Shown one piece after another: positions 62,353-64,000 of a DNA stretch of 64,000 nt (position 1 is the stretch's first letter; each line of letters begins with the position of its first letter). The stretch is taken from assembly GCA_913057975.1 (NCBI GenBank), contig CAJXOQ010000001.1, positions 1 through 64,000 of the forward strand. The letters run 5' to 3'. The DNA comes from an uncultured Marinobacter sp. GTDB lineage: Bacteria; Pseudomonadota; Gammaproteobacteria; Pseudomonadales; Oleiphilaceae. The notes below the pieces were generated by a model that worked only from the letters and a program-made list of their open reading frames with translations, did not search any database and had not been told where the DNA came from. The translations under genes and the position numbers were made by a program.

Positions 62353-62735
62353 CGCAATCCCTTGCCAATGGCCACCAGGATCACGAAGTTGAGCCAGGGC
62401 ACGCGCATGATCCCGCCAACCAGGGTCAGTGCGTCGCCGCCCAGTGGCAGCCACCCCAGAAGCAGCGACCATTGCCCGTAACGGTTGAAGCGGGTGCGGG
62501 CTTTATCGAGCTGGGATTCGGAAATCGGAAACCAGCGTTTGTGCTTAAAGCGATCCACCTGCCGGCCGATAACCCCATTAATAACCGAGCCTGCGGTGTT
62601 GCCTGCTGTCGCCCAGAACCATATCCACCAGAGCGAATAGCCTTGAGTCACCATGCCGCCAAGGAGAATCTCCGAATAGGCCGGGAGTATCGTTGCTGCG
62701 GCCAGTGCGGTCATGAACAAGGTGAGATAGGCCAA
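62295..62735 (-). CDS. YqaA/DedA family membrane protein
   Basis: A 146-aa membrane protein with four or so hydrophobic segments. ATILPAYSEILLGGMVTQG, ATAGNTAGSVINGVIGRQVDRF and WLPLGGDALTLVGGIMRVPW are DedA/YqaA features. The start is TTG 62735: AGGAG lies seven bases upstream, and no ATG fits the family's N-terminus. The last 58 bases overlap the 3' end of the ABC1 kinase gene, convergently. Confidence 0.85.
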   Translation of the reverse strand: MAYLTLFMTALAAATILPAYSEILLGGMVTQGYSLWWIWFWATAGNTAGSVINGVIGRQVDRFKHKRWFPISESQLDKARTRFNRYGQWSLLLGWLPLGGDALTLVGGIMRVPWLNFVILVAIGKGLRYGLVIWLVLEASGVPGSP

Positions 62736-62840
62736 TGGACGCTCCTGTTGAGGTGAATGCCGATCAGGCTCTAATGGCAGCTATGCCTTTTAGGGCATCA
62801 AGCTGATAATGAACTCCAATCGAGACAGGTTGCTGTATCA

Positions 62841-64000
62841 ATGAAAAAACTGTCACTGCGCTTCAAACTCTATGCCCTGGTTATTACGCTGCTACTGGTT
62901 ATGGGAATCAGTATTGTGGTGACCGCCCAACTTTCCCTGGGGCAGATGGAGCAGCGAATCACCTCCGAAACCCGTGACACGGTGCGCAGCCTTGCCGTCG
63001 ACCGATTGAGCGCAACCGCCGGGAAATACGGTGAGGTTGTCAGCGGCATGTTTGCCACAGCGTATCGGACACCGGAAGTCGTCCGCAACGTCATCAGCCG
63101 GAATATACAGGCGGATAGTTCCGGCCGCATCAGCCGCGTTGCCCTTCAGGAAACGGTGGGTGCGGTACTGGAGGAGCAGGAGGGACTGAGTTCCATCTAT
63201 GCCCAATTCGAACCGGACGCCTACGACGGCCAGGACCGCTACTTCACCGGTGGCGTCGAAGAACACAGCAGCGATGACGGTACCCTGGAAATCTATTACT
63301 ACCGCTCTCTGGAGGGCGATGTGGTGTTCAGTCGCACCGAGGATCCTTCGACCAAGTACCTGGACAACCGGAATGAGTTCGGTATTCGCGAGGCGGAATG
63401 GTACCTGTGTTCCAGGGATAGCCGGGAGCCCTGCATCATGGAGCCTTACGAATACGAAATTGAAGAGGGTTATACCGAACTGATGACCAGCCTGGTCGTG
63501 CCCATTATGAACGGGAACGAATTTGCGGGCGTGGCTGGCGTTGACCTCAACCTGTCTACGCTCCAGAAAGCGATCCAGAATGTCAGCGACAACCTCTACG
63601 ACGGCGCATCAAGGGTGACCCTGCTGAGCAGTAAGGGGCTGATTGCCGCGTCCAGCCACTACGGCGAGTATCTTGGAAGGCCGTTATCGGAAGCACTGCC
63701 CGGGCAGGCCGAAACATACGCTTCCCTGCACAATGACGGCGGTACCTACGACGATGGCGACACACTGGCCGTGTCTTACCCTATCGAGATTGACCTGCCC
63801 GACGCCCAGTGGTCACTGTTGATCGAATTACCCCGGCAGACCGCACTGGCTGACGTGGCCGAAATCACCGGCCTGTTGTCCAGCGAGGTGAACACCACCG
63901 CAGGGCGCCAGACCATGGTGGGTGTGTTGGTATCGGTAGTGGCGATCCTGATCCTGGTGGTGCTGGTTCGTTCGGTGACCAAACCCTTGAACGAAATCCG
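62841..64000 (+). CDS. Methyl-accepting chemotaxis protein, N-terminal part (runs off the window)
   Basis: The first 386 residues of a receptor. A membrane helix at residues 10-30 (LYALVITLLLVMGISIVVTA), a large periplasmic dCache-like sensing domain (IYAQFEPDAYDGQDRYFTGG, VPIMNGNEFAGVAGVDLNL, the second being the Cache ligand strand), and a second helix VGVLVSVVAILILVVLVRSVTKPLNEI leading into a HAMP domain. The signalling tail lies past the end. The ligand is unknown; dCache receptors often detect amino acids. ATG 62841 is used, without a strong ribosome site. Confidence 0.88.
   Translation, partial: MKKLSLRFKLYALVITLLLVMGISIVVTAQLSLGQMEQRITSETRDTVRSLAVDRLSATAGKYGEVVSGMFATAYRTPEVVRNVISRNIQADSSGRISRVALQETVGAVLEEQEGLSSIYAQFEPDAYDGQDRYFTGGVEEHSSDDGTLEIYYYRSLEGDVVFSRTEDPSTKYLDNRNEFGIREAEWYLCSRDSREPCIMEPYEYEIEEGYTELMTSLVVPIMNGNEFAGVAGVDLNLSTLQKAIQNVSDNLYDGASRVTLLSSKGLIAASSHYGEYLGRPLSEALPGQAETYASLHNDGGTYDDGDTLAVSYPIEIDLPDAQWSLLIELPRQTALADVAEITGLLSSEVNTTAGRQTMVGVLVSVVAILILVVLVRSVTKPLNEI

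Noticed and set aside
1..64000. tRNA, rRNA or riboswitch
   Set aside because: No cloverleaf, rRNA block or known riboswitch core was recognised by reading; a covariance-model scan would be needed to exclude short RNAs.

Overview
The window reads as a chromosomal contig end from a gammaproteobacterium close to Marinobacter. The support is indirect: moderately GC-rich, dense coding, and gene orders familiar from Marinobacter/Pseudomonas relatives (xseB-ispA-dxs; lgt-thyA-folA; proA-nadD-rsfS-rlmH-mrdA-rodA-mltB-rlpA-dacA-ybeD-lipB). No rRNA, tRNA or CRISPR array was recognised. The first 49 bases are not genomic: they are the tail of an Illumina P7 primer, an 8-base index and the Nextera read-2 adapter with its mosaic end, so base 50 is the true left end.

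Layout. 50-11.2 kb is housekeeping: the 3' end of a MutT/ThiE-type gene, moaC, ribA, the isoprenoid set dxs-ispA-xseB, an NRDE protein, a TauE/SafE exporter, lgt-thyA-folA, a DEAD-box helicase and a thioesterase.

11.4-36.7 kb is a nearly continuous aromatic-catabolism block. It has the repressor gene paaX, a five-gene branched-chain-amino-acid-type ABC importer, a Na+-coupled amino-acid symporter with an aromatic aminotransferase and a fused indolepyruvate:ferredoxin oxidoreductase under a divergent Lrp/AsnC regulator, then paaABCDE-paaZ, paaGHIJK and divergent paaY. Read together, the cell can import aromatic amino acids or phenylacetate, make phenylacetyl-CoA either by PaaK or by oxidative decarboxylation of phenylpyruvate, and take it through epoxidation, ring opening and beta-oxidation to central metabolites. 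A paaF-type hydratase is the one expected core gene not seen. Three intergenic regions of the block share an inverted TGAYAC / GTRTCR pair separated by 27-28 bp, a candidate common operator.

36.8-47.7 kb is mixed: a haloalkane-dehalogenase-like protein whose nucleophile position is Asn, a small Cys-rich protein, an AI-2E-family transporter, a small exported protein, ilvD, an HDOD protein, a Lon-N-domain protein, a DedA-PAP2 fusion, and two overlapping genes for membrane proteins with degenerate GGDEF motifs.

47.9-57.9 kb is the proA-nadD-rsfS-rlmH and cell-wall elongation (mrdA-rodA-mltB-rlpA-dacA) cluster ending in ybeD-lipB. Where lipA often follows, there is an IS110/IS1111-family insertion sequence (about 57.97-59.55 kb) with 11-bp subterminal inverted repeats and an unusually long, structured 3' non-coding part that may encode its guide RNA. 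The window closes with a diguanylate cyclase, an ABC1/UbiB-like kinase, a YqaA/DedA protein and the 5' part of a chemotaxis receptor gene cut by the window end.
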